DNA of 64,000 bases from the NCBI GenBank assembly GCA_035577985.1, contig DATJZY010000045.1, positions 1 to 64,000 on the forward strand. The letters run 5' to 3'. Each line of letters begins with the position of its first letter. Position 1 is the first letter of the stretch. The translations under genes and the position numbers were made by a program. This document shows positions 34,035-41,158 of the stretch, piece by piece. The notes under the pieces were generated by a model. It was not told the DNA's origin and did not search any database. It saw only the letters and a list, made by a program, of their open reading frames with translations. This stretch comes from Candidatus Eisenbacteria bacterium. Lineage in GTDB: Bacteria; Desulfobacterota; Binatia; DP-6.

Positions 34035-34858
34035 ACTTGCGACGCGGACTTTCGCGACACGGCATCGGTCGCCGTCTTCGCGTCACGCCACAAGCGATCC
34101 CGCTCGTCCGGATCGAGCGCGGCGAGCGTCCGGCCGGCGGCGGCCGCGGCCTGCTCGACATGGCGCACGCGGGCTGCCAGCCGGTCGGTCGCCTCGCCGA
34201 GCGCCAGCTCGGCGGACACGTCGAGGTGACGCGCCACGCTCGCGAGCGTCAGCAGGAGATCGCCCACCTCGCGCCGCGCCGCGACCGTGTCGCCCGCCGC
34301 CAGGGCCGCGGCCAGCTCGGCCCGCTCGTCGTCGAGGACTTCCAGCACGGCACCGACGTCGCGCCAGTCGAAGCCCACGTGCGAGAGGCGGTCGCCCACC
34401 TTCTGCGCGCGGGCGAGGGCCGGTAGCGCGCGCGGCACGCCGCCCAGCACGCCGGCGTCGCCGCCGCCCGCGCGGCGCTCCTCGGCCTTGATCGTCTGCC
34501 AGTTCCGCATCACGTCGTCTGCGCCCCCGACCCGGACGTCGCCGAAGACGTGCGGGTGGCGGCGCTCGAGCTTGTCGGCGATCGCCGTCGCCACGTCGGC
34601 GATCGTGAACTGCCCCGCCTCGCGCGCGATCTCGGCGTGGAAGACGATCTGGAGGAGGAGATCGCCGAGCTCGTCGCGCAGTGCCGCGGGGCTGCCGTGC
34701 TCGATCGCGTCGAGCACCTCGTACGTCTCCTCGAGGAGGTAGGGGCGCAGGGTCTGCGGCGTCTGCTCGCGATCCCAGGGACAACCCCCGGGCGCGCGCA
34801 GGCGCGCCATGATGTCGACCAGTCGGCCCAGCGCGCGTGTCGTCGTGGCATCGGCCAT
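34031..34858 (-). CDS. mazG: Nucleoside triphosphate pyrophosphohydrolase MazG
   Basis: 275 residues with two MazG domains. Hydrolyses NTPs to NMP and diphosphate, clearing abnormal nucleotides. First domain: GCPWDREQTPQTLRPYLLEETYEVLDAIE with the EE-x-x-E metal ligands and DELGDLLLQIVFHAEI. Second: DERAELAAALAAGDTVAARREVGDLLLTL, where the E-x-x-E/E-x-x-D pattern is retained. ATG at 34858 with no Shine-Dalgarno, placed 6 bases after a -10 box. It is divergent from the glutaredoxin gene. Confidence 0.92.
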   Translation of the reverse strand: MADATTTRALGRLVDIMARLRAPGGCPWDREQTPQTLRPYLLEETYEVLDAIEHGSPAALRDELGDLLLQIVFHAEIAREAGQFTIADVATAIADKLERRHPHVFGDVRVGGADDVMRNWQTIKAEERRAGGGDAGVLGGVPRALPALARAQKVGDRLSHVGFDWRDVGAVLEVLDDERAELAAALAAGDTVAARREVGDLLLTLASVARHLDVSAELALGEATDRLAARVRHVEQAAAAAGRTLAALDPDERDRLWRDAKTATDAVSRKSASQV

Positions 34859-34864
34859 GCGCCC

Positions 34865-34893
34865 GCGCTATCGGCCGACCGGGCTGGAGTCAA
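34865..34893 (-). promoter_or_regulatory. Promoter of mazG, leaderless type
   Basis: Minus strand TTGACT (34893-34888), 17-bp spacer, TAGCGC (34870-34865), then 6 bases to the ATG at 34858. Confidence 0.5.
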
Positions 34894-34904
34894 CGCCGCT
34901 CGCC

Positions 34905-34933
34905 TTGCGTCACGGACGGCCAGTGATTAACCC
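34905..34933 (+). promoter_or_regulatory. Promoter of the glutaredoxin gene, leaderless type
   Basis: TTGCGT (34905-34910), 17-bp spacer, TAACCC (34928-34933), then 8 bases to the ATG at 34942. Back-to-back with the mazG promoter. Confidence 0.45.
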
Positions 34934-34941
34934 TGGGCGGG

Positions 34942-35199
34942 ATGGCTCGCGTCGAGATCTACACGGCCCCGTCGTGTCCGTATTGCGTACAAGCGAAGCG
35001 CCTGCTCGCCGAGCGCGGGATCCCGTACGAGGAGTTCGACGTCGCCGGCGACGCCGAGCTGCGAGCAGGCATGATGGAGCGCAGCGGGCGGCGGACGGTG
35101 CCGCAGATATTCATCGACGGCCGGTCGATCGGGGGGTTCGAGGAGCTGGCGGCGCTCGACGCGGCGGGTGAGCTCGGCGGGCTCACCGGCGCGAGCTGA
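34942..35199 (+). CDS. Glutaredoxin (GrxC-like, dithiol)
   Basis: 85 residues, the whole thioredoxin-like Grx fold. VEIYTAPSCPYCVQAKRLLAERG carries the active-site CPYC; TVPQIFIDGRSIGGFEEL carries the cis-Pro and the GG glutathione-binding turn. Reduces disulfides and ribonucleotide reductase using glutathione, which suggests glutathione is made in this organism. The stop overlaps the CTG start of the next gene (CTGA), so the two form a pair. Confidence 0.94.
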   Translation: MARVEIYTAPSCPYCVQAKRLLAERGIPYEEFDVAGDAELRAGMMERSGRRTVPQIFIDGRSIGGFEELAALDAAGELGGLTGAS

Positions 35200-35951
35200 C
35201 GACGTCCGCGACCCGGGCGCGACGATCGCGGCGGCCGACCACGTCCGCAGCGATCGTCGTTCTGGCGAAGCATCCCACCCCGGGCCGCGTGAAGACGCGT
35301 CTCGCCGCCGCGATCGGGGCCGTGGCGGCGTGCCGCCTCTACCGAGCCTTCGTGCGCGATCTCGCACGACGCCTCGGCAAGGGGGGATTCGGTGTCTGGT
35401 GGGCGTTCACGCCCGCCCGCGCGCCGTTCCGGTCGCTGGTGGCGACGCCCCGCTGCTTCCCGCAGCGCGGCCGCGACCTCGGCGCGCGCATCCACCACGC
35501 GCTCGCGCACGTGGCGCGCGAAACCGGCGCGCCGGCCATCGCCCTCGGCGCCGACGCGCCGCATGTTCCGCTGCGAGCGCTGGCGCGGGCGTCGCGCGCC
35601 CTCGCCGCCGGTGGCGACGTCGTGCTCGGGCCTGCGCGCGACGGGGGCTACTACCTGATCGGCGTTCGCCGTCCGGCGCGTGCCGCGTTCGAGGGGATCC
35701 CGTGGAGCACCGACCGGGTGCTCGGGGCGACCCGCCGTCGCTGTCGCGCGCTCGGCCTTCGCCTCGTCGAGGTCGCGCCCTCGTTCGACGTCGACGACGA
35801 GCACGACCTGCGGGCCCTCGCGCGATTGATCGCGCGCCGGCCGCACGAGTTTCCCGCCACGCGCGCCGCCCTGCGGCGGCTCGGCCTCACTCGCCGAGGC
35901 GGATGGCTTCGGCCTGGGGCTTCCCCTTCTTCGGGTTGTGCCCGACGATGA
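35196..35951 (+). CDS. TIGR04282-type glycosyltransferase (GT-A fold, CTG start)
   Basis: 251 residues from CTG 35196, which overlaps the glutaredoxin stop. Residues 20-37 (AIVVLAKHPTPGRVKTRL) are the nucleotide-binding P-loop-like motif of the TIGR04282/DUF2064 family (consensus K-x-P-x-PG-x-VKTRL), related to arsenosugar-biosynthesis glycosyltransferases and CofC-like guanylyltransferases. The GTG at 35289 falls within this motif and would destroy it; no other ATG, GTG or TTG precedes. ALGADAPHVPL and LGPARDGGYYLIGVR are further family motifs. Substrate unknown. Its last 65 bases overlap the opposite-strand gene ending at 35887. Confidence 0.8.
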   Translation: MTTSATRARRSRRPTTSAAIVVLAKHPTPGRVKTRLAAAIGAVAACRLYRAFVRDLARRLGKGGFGVWWAFTPARAPFRSLVATPRCFPQRGRDLGARIHHALAHVARETGAPAIALGADAPHVPLRALARASRALAAGGDVVLGPARDGGYYLIGVRRPARAAFEGIPWSTDRVLGATRRRCRALGLRLVEVAPSFDVDDEHDLRALARLIARRPHEFPATRAALRRLGLTRRGGWLRPGASPSSGCARR

Positions 35952-37335
35952 AGCTGACCGACGTGCCGGGCTCGATGCGCGTCACGCCGTCCGGACACTG
36001 CGTCACGTGGAAGAAGAGCGTCTGCCCGTCGCCGTAGCGCACGAACCCGAAGCCCTTCTCGGCGAAGAACCGATCGACGACGCCGCTCACGCGGTCGCGC
36101 ACGCGCATGTCGACGCGCGCGTCATTGAGCGGTGCCAGCGCTTCGGGCAGGGGCGGGTCGGCGGGCGGGGTCAGAACGCTCGCCACCTGGCCCTCGAGTG
36201 CTTCGGCGCGACCCAGCAGCGTCGAATCGTCGGAGAGCAGGCGTCCGAGCTGCCGCAGATGGGCGGCCGCCTCGGTGGGACGGCCCAGACGCTCGGCCAG
36301 ATCGGCGGCCAGGCGCAGCCCGTCGGCGAAGCCGCCCTCGTGCCGGCACGCGAGCGCCTGCTGGACCTGCTCGTAGGCGGCGAAGGGACGGTTGCAGGCG
36401 ACCTGGAGACGCGCGATCTCGAGCCGGACGATGGGCTCGGCGCTCTGAACCTGGCGGAGCGCTTCGGCGAGGGAGAGGGCGGCGGCGTGGTAGTCGTGCG
36501 TCACGTGGGTGTGGAAGCGCCCCAGCGAGAGGTAGGCGAACGCCCCGCGCGGTAGCGAGATCGCGCGCCGGTAGGCCGCCTCGGCGGCGTCGCGCTCGCC
36601 GAGCAGCTCGTGGACTCGTCCGAGCCGTTCCCAGACGTAGCTGGAGGTGGGGTCGAGCTCCTTCGCCTGCTCGAAGAGGTTGCAGGCGCCTTCCTGATCG
36701 CCGCGGCGCAGGAGCAGCTCCCCATGGCATGCGAGCAGGTGCTCCGGACGGATCGCCGGCGGCTCGGTCTCGCCGTCGAGCGTCCGGCAGACGTCGAGCG
36801 CTTCGTGCGCCGCGTCGAAGTCGCCGAGATCGCGAAGCACGCGCGAGAGGTGGAACAGCACCTGAACCTGGACGCCGCGCCCGCGTGCACGCTGGTCCGG
36901 GCCCGCCTCCTCCCAGACCCCGCGGGCTCGGGCGAGCGCTTCGACCGCTTCCCGCGGGCGGTGGAGCTTCTCGAGGCAGTAGCCGCGCCGGAACAGACAG
37001 AGGTGGTAGGTGGGGAAGGACTGGAGCGCGCGATCGTACCAGCGCAGCGCCTTGGTCCACTTCTTCTTGCGCTGGAAGTACCAGCCGATGGCGCAGTGGA
37101 AGACGGCGGCGCGGCGCGGCGCCAGGTCGGCACAGCGCAGCAGGTAGCGCTCGACCTTGTCCTCGTTGCCGAGCATCCCGAAGGCCCGGCCGATCTCGTA
37201 GAGCAGCTCGGTCGAGCTCCAGGTCTCCTCTTCGGGCAGATCGTCGAGGTGCCCGTAGCGGGCGACGATCGTGTGATGATCGCCTCGGCTCGCCAAGGCA
37301 CGGATCTCGGCGAGCATCCGATCGATGTCCCCCAT
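35887..37335 (-). CDS. TPR-repeat protein with C-terminal cold-shock domain
   Basis: 482 residues. Roughly residues 1-400 are tandem helical hairpins with TPR character (for example WTKALRWYDRALQSFPTYHL, GACNLFEQAKELDPTSSYVWERLGRVHELLGERDAAEAAYRRAI). The last 70 residues form a cold-shock domain (VSGVVDRFFAEKGFGFVRYGDGQTLFFHVTQC) with RNP1-like KGFGFV and RNP2-like LFFHV nucleic-acid-binding motifs. This fusion suggests an RNA-binding protein that gathers partners through TPRs. The ATG at 37335 has GAGGAGG-like purines upstream; a GTG at 37368 would add 11 residues. Function unknown. Confidence 0.85.
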   Translation of the reverse strand: MGDIDRMLAEIRALASRGDHHTIVARYGHLDDLPEEETWSSTELLYEIGRAFGMLGNEDKVERYLLRCADLAPRRAAVFHCAIGWYFQRKKKWTKALRWYDRALQSFPTYHLCLFRRGYCLEKLHRPREAVEALARARGVWEEAGPDQRARGRGVQVQVLFHLSRVLRDLGDFDAAHEALDVCRTLDGETEPPAIRPEHLLACHGELLLRRGDQEGACNLFEQAKELDPTSSYVWERLGRVHELLGERDAAEAAYRRAISLPRGAFAYLSLGRFHTHVTHDYHAAALSLAEALRQVQSAEPIVRLEIARLQVACNRPFAAYEQVQQALACRHEGGFADGLRLAADLAERLGRPTEAAAHLRQLGRLLSDDSTLLGRAEALEGQVASVLTPPADPPLPEALAPLNDARVDMRVRDRVSGVVDRFFAEKGFGFVRYGDGQTLFFHVTQCPDGVTRIEPGTSVSFIVGHNPKKGKPQAEAIRLGE

Positions 37336-37479
37336 CTCCTCGGCCTCCTCCCCGCCGCGAGGCCACACTGCCCGCGCCCCCGCGACCGGCCCTCAACCAC
37401 CTCACCCGGTGCTCAGCCAATTCCCCGACTGATAAGCCGTGTACCAACAGGTTATGTTGCGAGCAAGCGCCGGTCCGGC

Positions 37480-38124
37480 TCAGGCGCGGCGGACGAGCGG
37501 CGGGGGCAGGGGAGGCCGGGTGCCGCCGATGCGCACGTGGCGCCCCTCGACGGTGAGCCGGCCCTCGGCGAAGAGCTGGATCGCGGCCGGGTAGATCTGG
37601 TGCTCGACCGCGAGGATGCGCGCCGTCAGCGTCTCGGGCGTGTCGTCCTGGTCCACCGGGACGGCGGCCTGCAAAATGATGGGTCCGTGGTCGACGTCGG
37701 CGTCGACGAAGTGGACGGTGGCGCCCGCCACACGCACGCCGTACTCGACCGCCTGCCGCTGGGCGTGGAGGCCCTTGAACGCCGGCAGCAGGGCGGGGTG
37801 GATGTTGATGATCCGCCCGGGAAACGCGGCCAGAAGGACCTGGGTCACCAGCCGGTCGAAGCCGGCCAGGACGACCAGCTCGATGCCGGCCGCCCTCAGC
37901 CGCGTCGCGAGAGCCGTCTCGAAGCTCGCGCGGTCCGCGAAGGCGCGGTGGTCGATCACCTCGGCGGCAATCCCGGCGGCGCGGGCACGCTCAAGGCCCC
38001 GCACGTCCGGGCGGTTCGAGATGACCACGCCGATGCGGGCATCCAGCGAGCGGTCGGCGATGCGATCGATGATCGCCTGCAGGTTCGTCCCACTGCCCGA
38101 GATGAGCACGCCCAGGGTGATCAC
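37480..38124 (-). CDS. purN: Phosphoribosylglycinamide formyltransferase
   Basis: 214 residues. Transfers formyl from 10-formyl-THF to GAR, the third step of purine synthesis. LGVLISGSGTNLQAIIDRI (phosphate-binding loop), NIHPALLPAFKGLHAQRQAVEYG (catalytic His, with the preceding N) and VDADVDHGPIILQAAVPV (catalytic Asp) are intact. GTG start at 38124, 19 bases after comF. It lies apart from the purB-purF cluster and appears to have a promoter inside the 3' end of comF. Confidence 0.94.
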   Translation of the reverse strand: MITLGVLISGSGTNLQAIIDRIADRSLDARIGVVISNRPDVRGLERARAAGIAAEVIDHRAFADRASFETALATRLRAAGIELVVLAGFDRLVTQVLLAAFPGRIINIHPALLPAFKGLHAQRQAVEYGVRVAGATVHFVDADVDHGPIILQAAVPVDQDDTPETLTARILAVEHQIYPAAIQLFAEGRLTVEGRHVRIGGTRPPLPPPLVRRA

Positions 38125-38130
38125 GGCGCC

Positions 38131-38160
38131 GCTCTACCGCGCCTCAGGGGGTGCGTCCAA
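38131..38160 (-). promoter_or_regulatory. Promoter of purN, leaderless type
   Basis: Minus strand TTGGAC (38160-38155), 18-bp spacer, TAGAGC (38136-38131), then 6 bases to the GTG at 38124. The -35 lies inside comF. Confidence 0.4.
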
Positions 38161-38863
38161 CCGTGTAGAGGACGACGCGCGTGGCGCCGGCGGCGTGCAG
38201 CGCCGCGGCGCACGCGTCGGCCGTCGCGCCGGTGGTGAGGACGTCGTCGACGAGCACGATCTCGCGGTCCCACACCGCCCCGGGCTGGCGGACCGCGAAG
38301 GCGCTGCGCAGATTCATGCGTCGCGTGTGGGCGTCGAGGCCCGCCTGCGGCGGGGTCGGACGCACGCGGGCGAGCGCGCGCACGGCGACGGGCAGGGCGC
38401 TCGCCCGCGCGAGTGCGCGGGCGAGCAACGCCGCTTGGTTGTAGCCGCGCTCGCGGAGGCGGCTCCGGTGGAGCGGGACCGGCACCACGACCGCACCAGG
38501 CGGAGCGGGGTGGCGCCGGCCGAGCTCGGCTCCGAGACAGCGGGCGACCGGCCGCGCCCCGCGGTACTTCAAGGCTCGCACGGCCACCGCGAGCGGATTG
38601 AGACGGGTATCGTCCGCGATGTACAATCCGAGTGCGCAGGCCGCATCGAAGACGGGGGGATGGGTCGCGCATCCGGAGCAGGTCCGCGACGCAGGGGGTG
38701 TGGGAATGCCGCAGCGAGGGCAGAGGGCGTGGGTGGGCATGCGGAGGCTCGCCCAGCACGCGTCGCACAGGGCTCGCTCGTGCCCGACGGGCAGCGGTGC
38801 ATCGCACGCGGCACAGTCCCGCGGAAACAGGACGTCCGCCACGATCGTGCCGACTCCGCCCAT
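38144..38863 (-). CDS. comF: ComF-family phosphoribosyltransferase-like protein
   Basis: 239 residues. An N-terminal double zinc ribbon (CAACDAPLP with CDACW; CPRCGIP with CSGC) is followed by a phosphoribosyltransferase fold whose PRPP loop is IVLVDDVLTTGAT. VVPVPLHRSRLRERGYNQAALLARALA is a ComF hallmark. In competent bacteria ComF helps pull transformed DNA across the inner membrane, but ComF-like genes are widespread and the function here is unknown. The ATG at 38863 has no clear ribosome site. It is divergent from the 45-residue peptide gene. Confidence 0.9.
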   Translation of the reverse strand: MGGVGTIVADVLFPRDCAACDAPLPVGHERALCDACWASLRMPTHALCPRCGIPTPPASRTCSGCATHPPVFDAACALGLYIADDTRLNPLAVAVRALKYRGARPVARCLGAELGRRHPAPPGAVVVPVPLHRSRLRERGYNQAALLARALARASALPVAVRALARVRPTPPQAGLDAHTRRMNLRSAFAVRQPGAVWDREIVLVDDVLTTGATADACAAALHAAGATRVVLYTVGRTP

Positions 38864-38928
38864 GACGACGGCCGGATGTGGCGACCCGAGCGATCTGATG
38901 CAACGGATGCGATGAGGAGGATGGGACG

Positions 38929-39066
38929 ATGCGAGCGTTTCTGTTCGGCATAGCGGTGGGAGCGATCGGGATGTATCTGAACCTCATGGGCTTCGGCCCG
39001 ATCGTCGAGCACTTCCGGGGCTGGTGGTATCGCGCGTCGGCCCCGCACGCCACGACTTTACAATAG
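38929..39066 (+). CDS. 45-residue single-span membrane peptide
   Basis: ATG preceded by GAGGAGG (9 bases upstream), a good ribosome site in a region otherwise intergenic. The product starts MRAFLFGIAVGAIGMYLNLMG, one membrane span, then a short amphipathic tail (PIVEHFRGWWYRASAPH). Frame ends TAG 39064. No family recognised. Because the ribosome site is strong and the hydropathy pattern coherent, I consider it a real small gene, but the evidence is limited to that. Its final codons overlap the -35 of the next promoter. Confidence 0.5.
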   Translation: MRAFLFGIAVGAIGMYLNLMGFGPIVEHFRGWWYRASAPHATTLQ

Positions 39067-39085
39067 GAATGCTTCTGCTTACCGT
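39057..39085 (+). promoter_or_regulatory. Promoter of the YqeY-greA unit, leaderless type
   Basis: TTTACA (39057-39062), 17-bp spacer, TACCGT (39080-39085), then 6 bases to the GTG at 39092. Confidence 0.5.
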
Positions 39086-39091
39086 ACGTCG

Positions 39092-39547
39092 GTGCCTCTC
39101 ACCGAGGAAGGGCTGGGCGCGGATCTCACGGCCGCGATGAAGGCGCGCGACATGCCGCGCGTCTACGTGCTGCGCGGGCTGATCACGGCGGCCAAGAACC
39201 TGAAGGTCGAGCGCCGGGGCGCGGCGCTCGCCGAAGCCGACCTCGTGCAGCTCGTCCGCAAGGAGATGCGCAAGCGCGAGGAAGCCGAGGAGTTCGCGAC
39301 CAAGGCCGGGCGCACCGACGTGGTCGAGCAGAACCGCGCCGAGCGGCAGTTGCTCGAGGTGTACGTGCCCGCGCTGCTCGCGCCCGAGGAGCTCGAGCGC
39401 ATCGTGCGCGCGATCGCCGGCGAGCTGCCGAGCCCGACCATCGGCGCGGTCATGAGCGCGCTGCGTGAGCGGCACGCGGGACGATTCGACGGGAAGCTCG
39501 CCAGCGACGTGGCACGTCGCGTGATCGCCGGAGCCGGCGGCGCCTGA
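39092..39547 (+). CDS. GatB/YqeY domain protein
   Basis: 151 residues, all helical, corresponding to the stand-alone YqeY protein, related to the tail domain of GatB amidotransferase. LGADLTAAMKARDMPRVYVLRGLITAAKNLKVE and AERQLLEVYVPALLAPEEL are the family signatures; the C-terminus has the GKLASDVARRVI motif. YqeY proteins probably touch tRNA but have no defined role. GTG start placed by the promoter 6 bases upstream. Precedes greA by 11 bases. Confidence 0.9.
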   Translation: MPLTEEGLGADLTAAMKARDMPRVYVLRGLITAAKNLKVERRGAALAEADLVQLVRKEMRKREEAEEFATKAGRTDVVEQNRAERQLLEVYVPALLAPEELERIVRAIAGELPSPTIGAVMSALRERHAGRFDGKLASDVARRVIAGAGGA

Positions 39548-39558
39548 GAGACGACGAC

Positions 39559-40047
39559 ATGGAACTGCCGATCCTGGCGAAGCTCAAGAAGGAGCTCGCG
39601 GACCTGAGGCACGAGCTCACGTTCAAGCTGCCGAAGGAGCTCCAAACCGCGGCCGCGCACGGCGATCTCTCGGAGAACGCCGAATACGAGGCGGCCAAGC
39701 ACCGCCAGGACTTCGTCCGCTCGCGCATCGCGCAGCTCGAGAGTCGCATCCGCGAGCTGGCGATGTACAACGTCGCGTCGATTCCGCGTGGTGTGGTGGC
39801 CTACGGGAGCCGCGTCACCGTCGCCGACGTCGATACGGGCGACGAGGTGCTCTACCGCATCGTCTTTCCGGAAGAGGTCGACGCGGCGCGCGGGCACATC
39901 TCCCTGTCGTCGCCGATCGGTCGCGCCCTCATGAGCAAGACCGAGGGTGACGAGGTCGAGGTGCAGACGCCGAGCGGCAAGCGCACCTACCAGATCATGG
40001 TGCTCGTCACCCTGCACGAGCAGGACGAGGGCACCGGCGAGGCGTGA
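39559..40047 (+). CDS. greA: Transcription elongation factor GreA
   Basis: 162 residues. The N-terminal coiled coil with the acidic tip (HGDLSENAEYEAAKHRQDFVRSRIAQLESRI) enters the RNA polymerase secondary channel to trigger cleavage of backtracked RNA. The C-terminal FKBP-like domain ends in ISLSSPIGRALMSKTEGDEVEVQTPSGKRTYQI. The catalytic acidic pair D-x-x-E is intact. Converges with galT, leaving a 3-base gap. Confidence 0.95.
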   Translation: MELPILAKLKKELADLRHELTFKLPKELQTAAAHGDLSENAEYEAAKHRQDFVRSRIAQLESRIRELAMYNVASIPRGVVAYGSRVTVADVDTGDEVLYRIVFPEEVDAARGHISLSSPIGRALMSKTEGDEVEVQTPSGKRTYQIMVLVTLHEQDEGTGEA

Positions 40048-40050
40048 GCG

Positions 40051-41067
40051 TCAGCGCGCCGGCTCGGTGCCGGCACGCCGCAGCGCATCGGCCGCCGCCT
40101 CGGGCGGCACGGGATTCGAGTAGATCCCGGTCGCCCACTCGATCCCGAGCTCGTGACCGAGGAGCGGGACGATCTCCCAGTGCCAGTGGAAGTCCACGCT
40201 GTCGGGCTGGTCGAGCGGCCCCGTGTGGAGCACCACGCTGTACGGGACGTCGTCGAGCACGCGACGCAGGCGCCCGACGACGTCCACCAGCAGCGTGCCG
40301 AGCGGCGCCAGGGCGTCGTCCTCGCTGCGGCCGAAGTCCGCCGCGTGTGCCGACGGTAGCACCCACACCTCGTAAGCATGCTCGGACGCGAAAGGTGCGA
40401 GGGCGACGAAGCCCGGCTGCTCGGCGACGACGCGGGTTCCCGCGTGTCGCTCCTCGGCGAGCTGATCGCAGAAGGCGCACCGCTCCTTGCGCCGGTAGTA
40501 CTCTCGCGCGCCGGCCATCTCGTCCTCCACACGCTTCATCGCGAACGGCGTCGCGACGACGTGGGAATGCGCGTGCGAGAAGCGGCTCCAGGCGGCGCCG
40601 CGATTCATCAGCACGAGGATGTGACGGAAGCGCGGGTCGCGCCGGAGGTCGCGCGAGCGGTCGCGGTAGACCCCCAGCAGGCACGCCATGTGTGCCGGGG
40701 TGAAGTCCGCCCAGCCGCACGCGTGGTCGGGCGTATCGATCACCAGCTCGTGCGCGCCCACGGCGTTCATGTAGTCGAACATGCCGACGGCCCGGCGGCC
40801 GAGCTCGCCCTCGATCCGCAGCAGCGGATGGCGATCGGGCGTGACGCGTACCGCCCAGCCGGCGCCGTCGCCGACCCGGGCGACCTCGATCGGGTTCATC
40901 GCCTCCTGCCCCGGACAGAAGGGACACTGGCCCGGCGCGGCGGCGTCGGCGGCGATGCGGCGAGGCGCGAGCTCGCTCGCGTGCTCGGGCGCGATGATCA
41001 CCCAGCGGCGCAGGATCGGGTCGCGCCGCAGCTCGGATGTGGTGGGACGATCGGAAGGGGTCGGCAT
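40051..41067 (-). CDS. galT: Galactose-1-phosphate uridylyltransferase-like protein with a variant active site
   Basis: 338 residues with the GalT fold of the HIT superfamily: RRDPILRRWVIIAPEHASE, zinc-site CPFCPGQE, NRGAAWSRFSHAHSHVVATPF, CAFCDQLAEE, and a second HIT half ending SVDFHWHWEIVPLL. The nucleotidyl-transfer motif normally reads H-P-H-x-Q; here it is H-A-H-S-H, with His in place of the family's Gln, as in HIT hydrolases. So the exact reaction (uridylyl, adenylyl or phosphorolysis) is open. ATG 41067 is chosen over GTG 41193, which would overlap the divergent promoter. Confidence 0.8.
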   Translation of the reverse strand: MPTPSDRPTTSELRRDPILRRWVIIAPEHASELAPRRIAADAAAPGQCPFCPGQEAMNPIEVARVGDGAGWAVRVTPDRHPLLRIEGELGRRAVGMFDYMNAVGAHELVIDTPDHACGWADFTPAHMACLLGVYRDRSRDLRRDPRFRHILVLMNRGAAWSRFSHAHSHVVATPFAMKRVEDEMAGAREYYRRKERCAFCDQLAEERHAGTRVVAEQPGFVALAPFASEHAYEVWVLPSAHAADFGRSEDDALAPLGTLLVDVVGRLRRVLDDVPYSVVLHTGPLDQPDSVDFHWHWEIVPLLGHELGIEWATGIYSNPVPPEAAADALRRAGTEPAR

Positions 41068-41074
41068 GGTCGGC

Positions 41075-41104
41075 TTGGCGGGTACGGGGCGCGTATTATA
41101 CGGT
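41075..41104. promoter_or_regulatory. Overlapping divergent promoters between galT and the acyl-CoA ligase gene
   Basis: Plus strand: TTGGCG (41075-41080), 18-bp spacer, TACGGT (41099-41104), giving a leader of about 48 bases with a GGAGGGGGG ribosome site. Minus strand: TATAAT (41100-41095), a consensus -10 but without a good -35, about 27 bases before the galT ATG. The two -10 boxes overlap by 2 bases, so polymerases would compete. Confidence 0.4.
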
Positions 41105-41158
41105 GCCTCCGCGTCGCGCCAGGCGCGGCGCGAGCCATCCGTTCGGAGGGGGGACGAC

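Noticed and set aside
37369-37477. Promoter TTGCTC-N17-TACACG (minus strand) before the TPR-cold-shock gene
   Set aside because: Plausible spacing but weak boxes and a long leader; not distinct enough from background to list.
36132-37556. 474-codon plus-strand frame over the TPR-cold-shock gene
   Set aside because: Arg-rich shadow with no recognisable domain; the minus-strand gene has clear TPR and cold-shock motifs.
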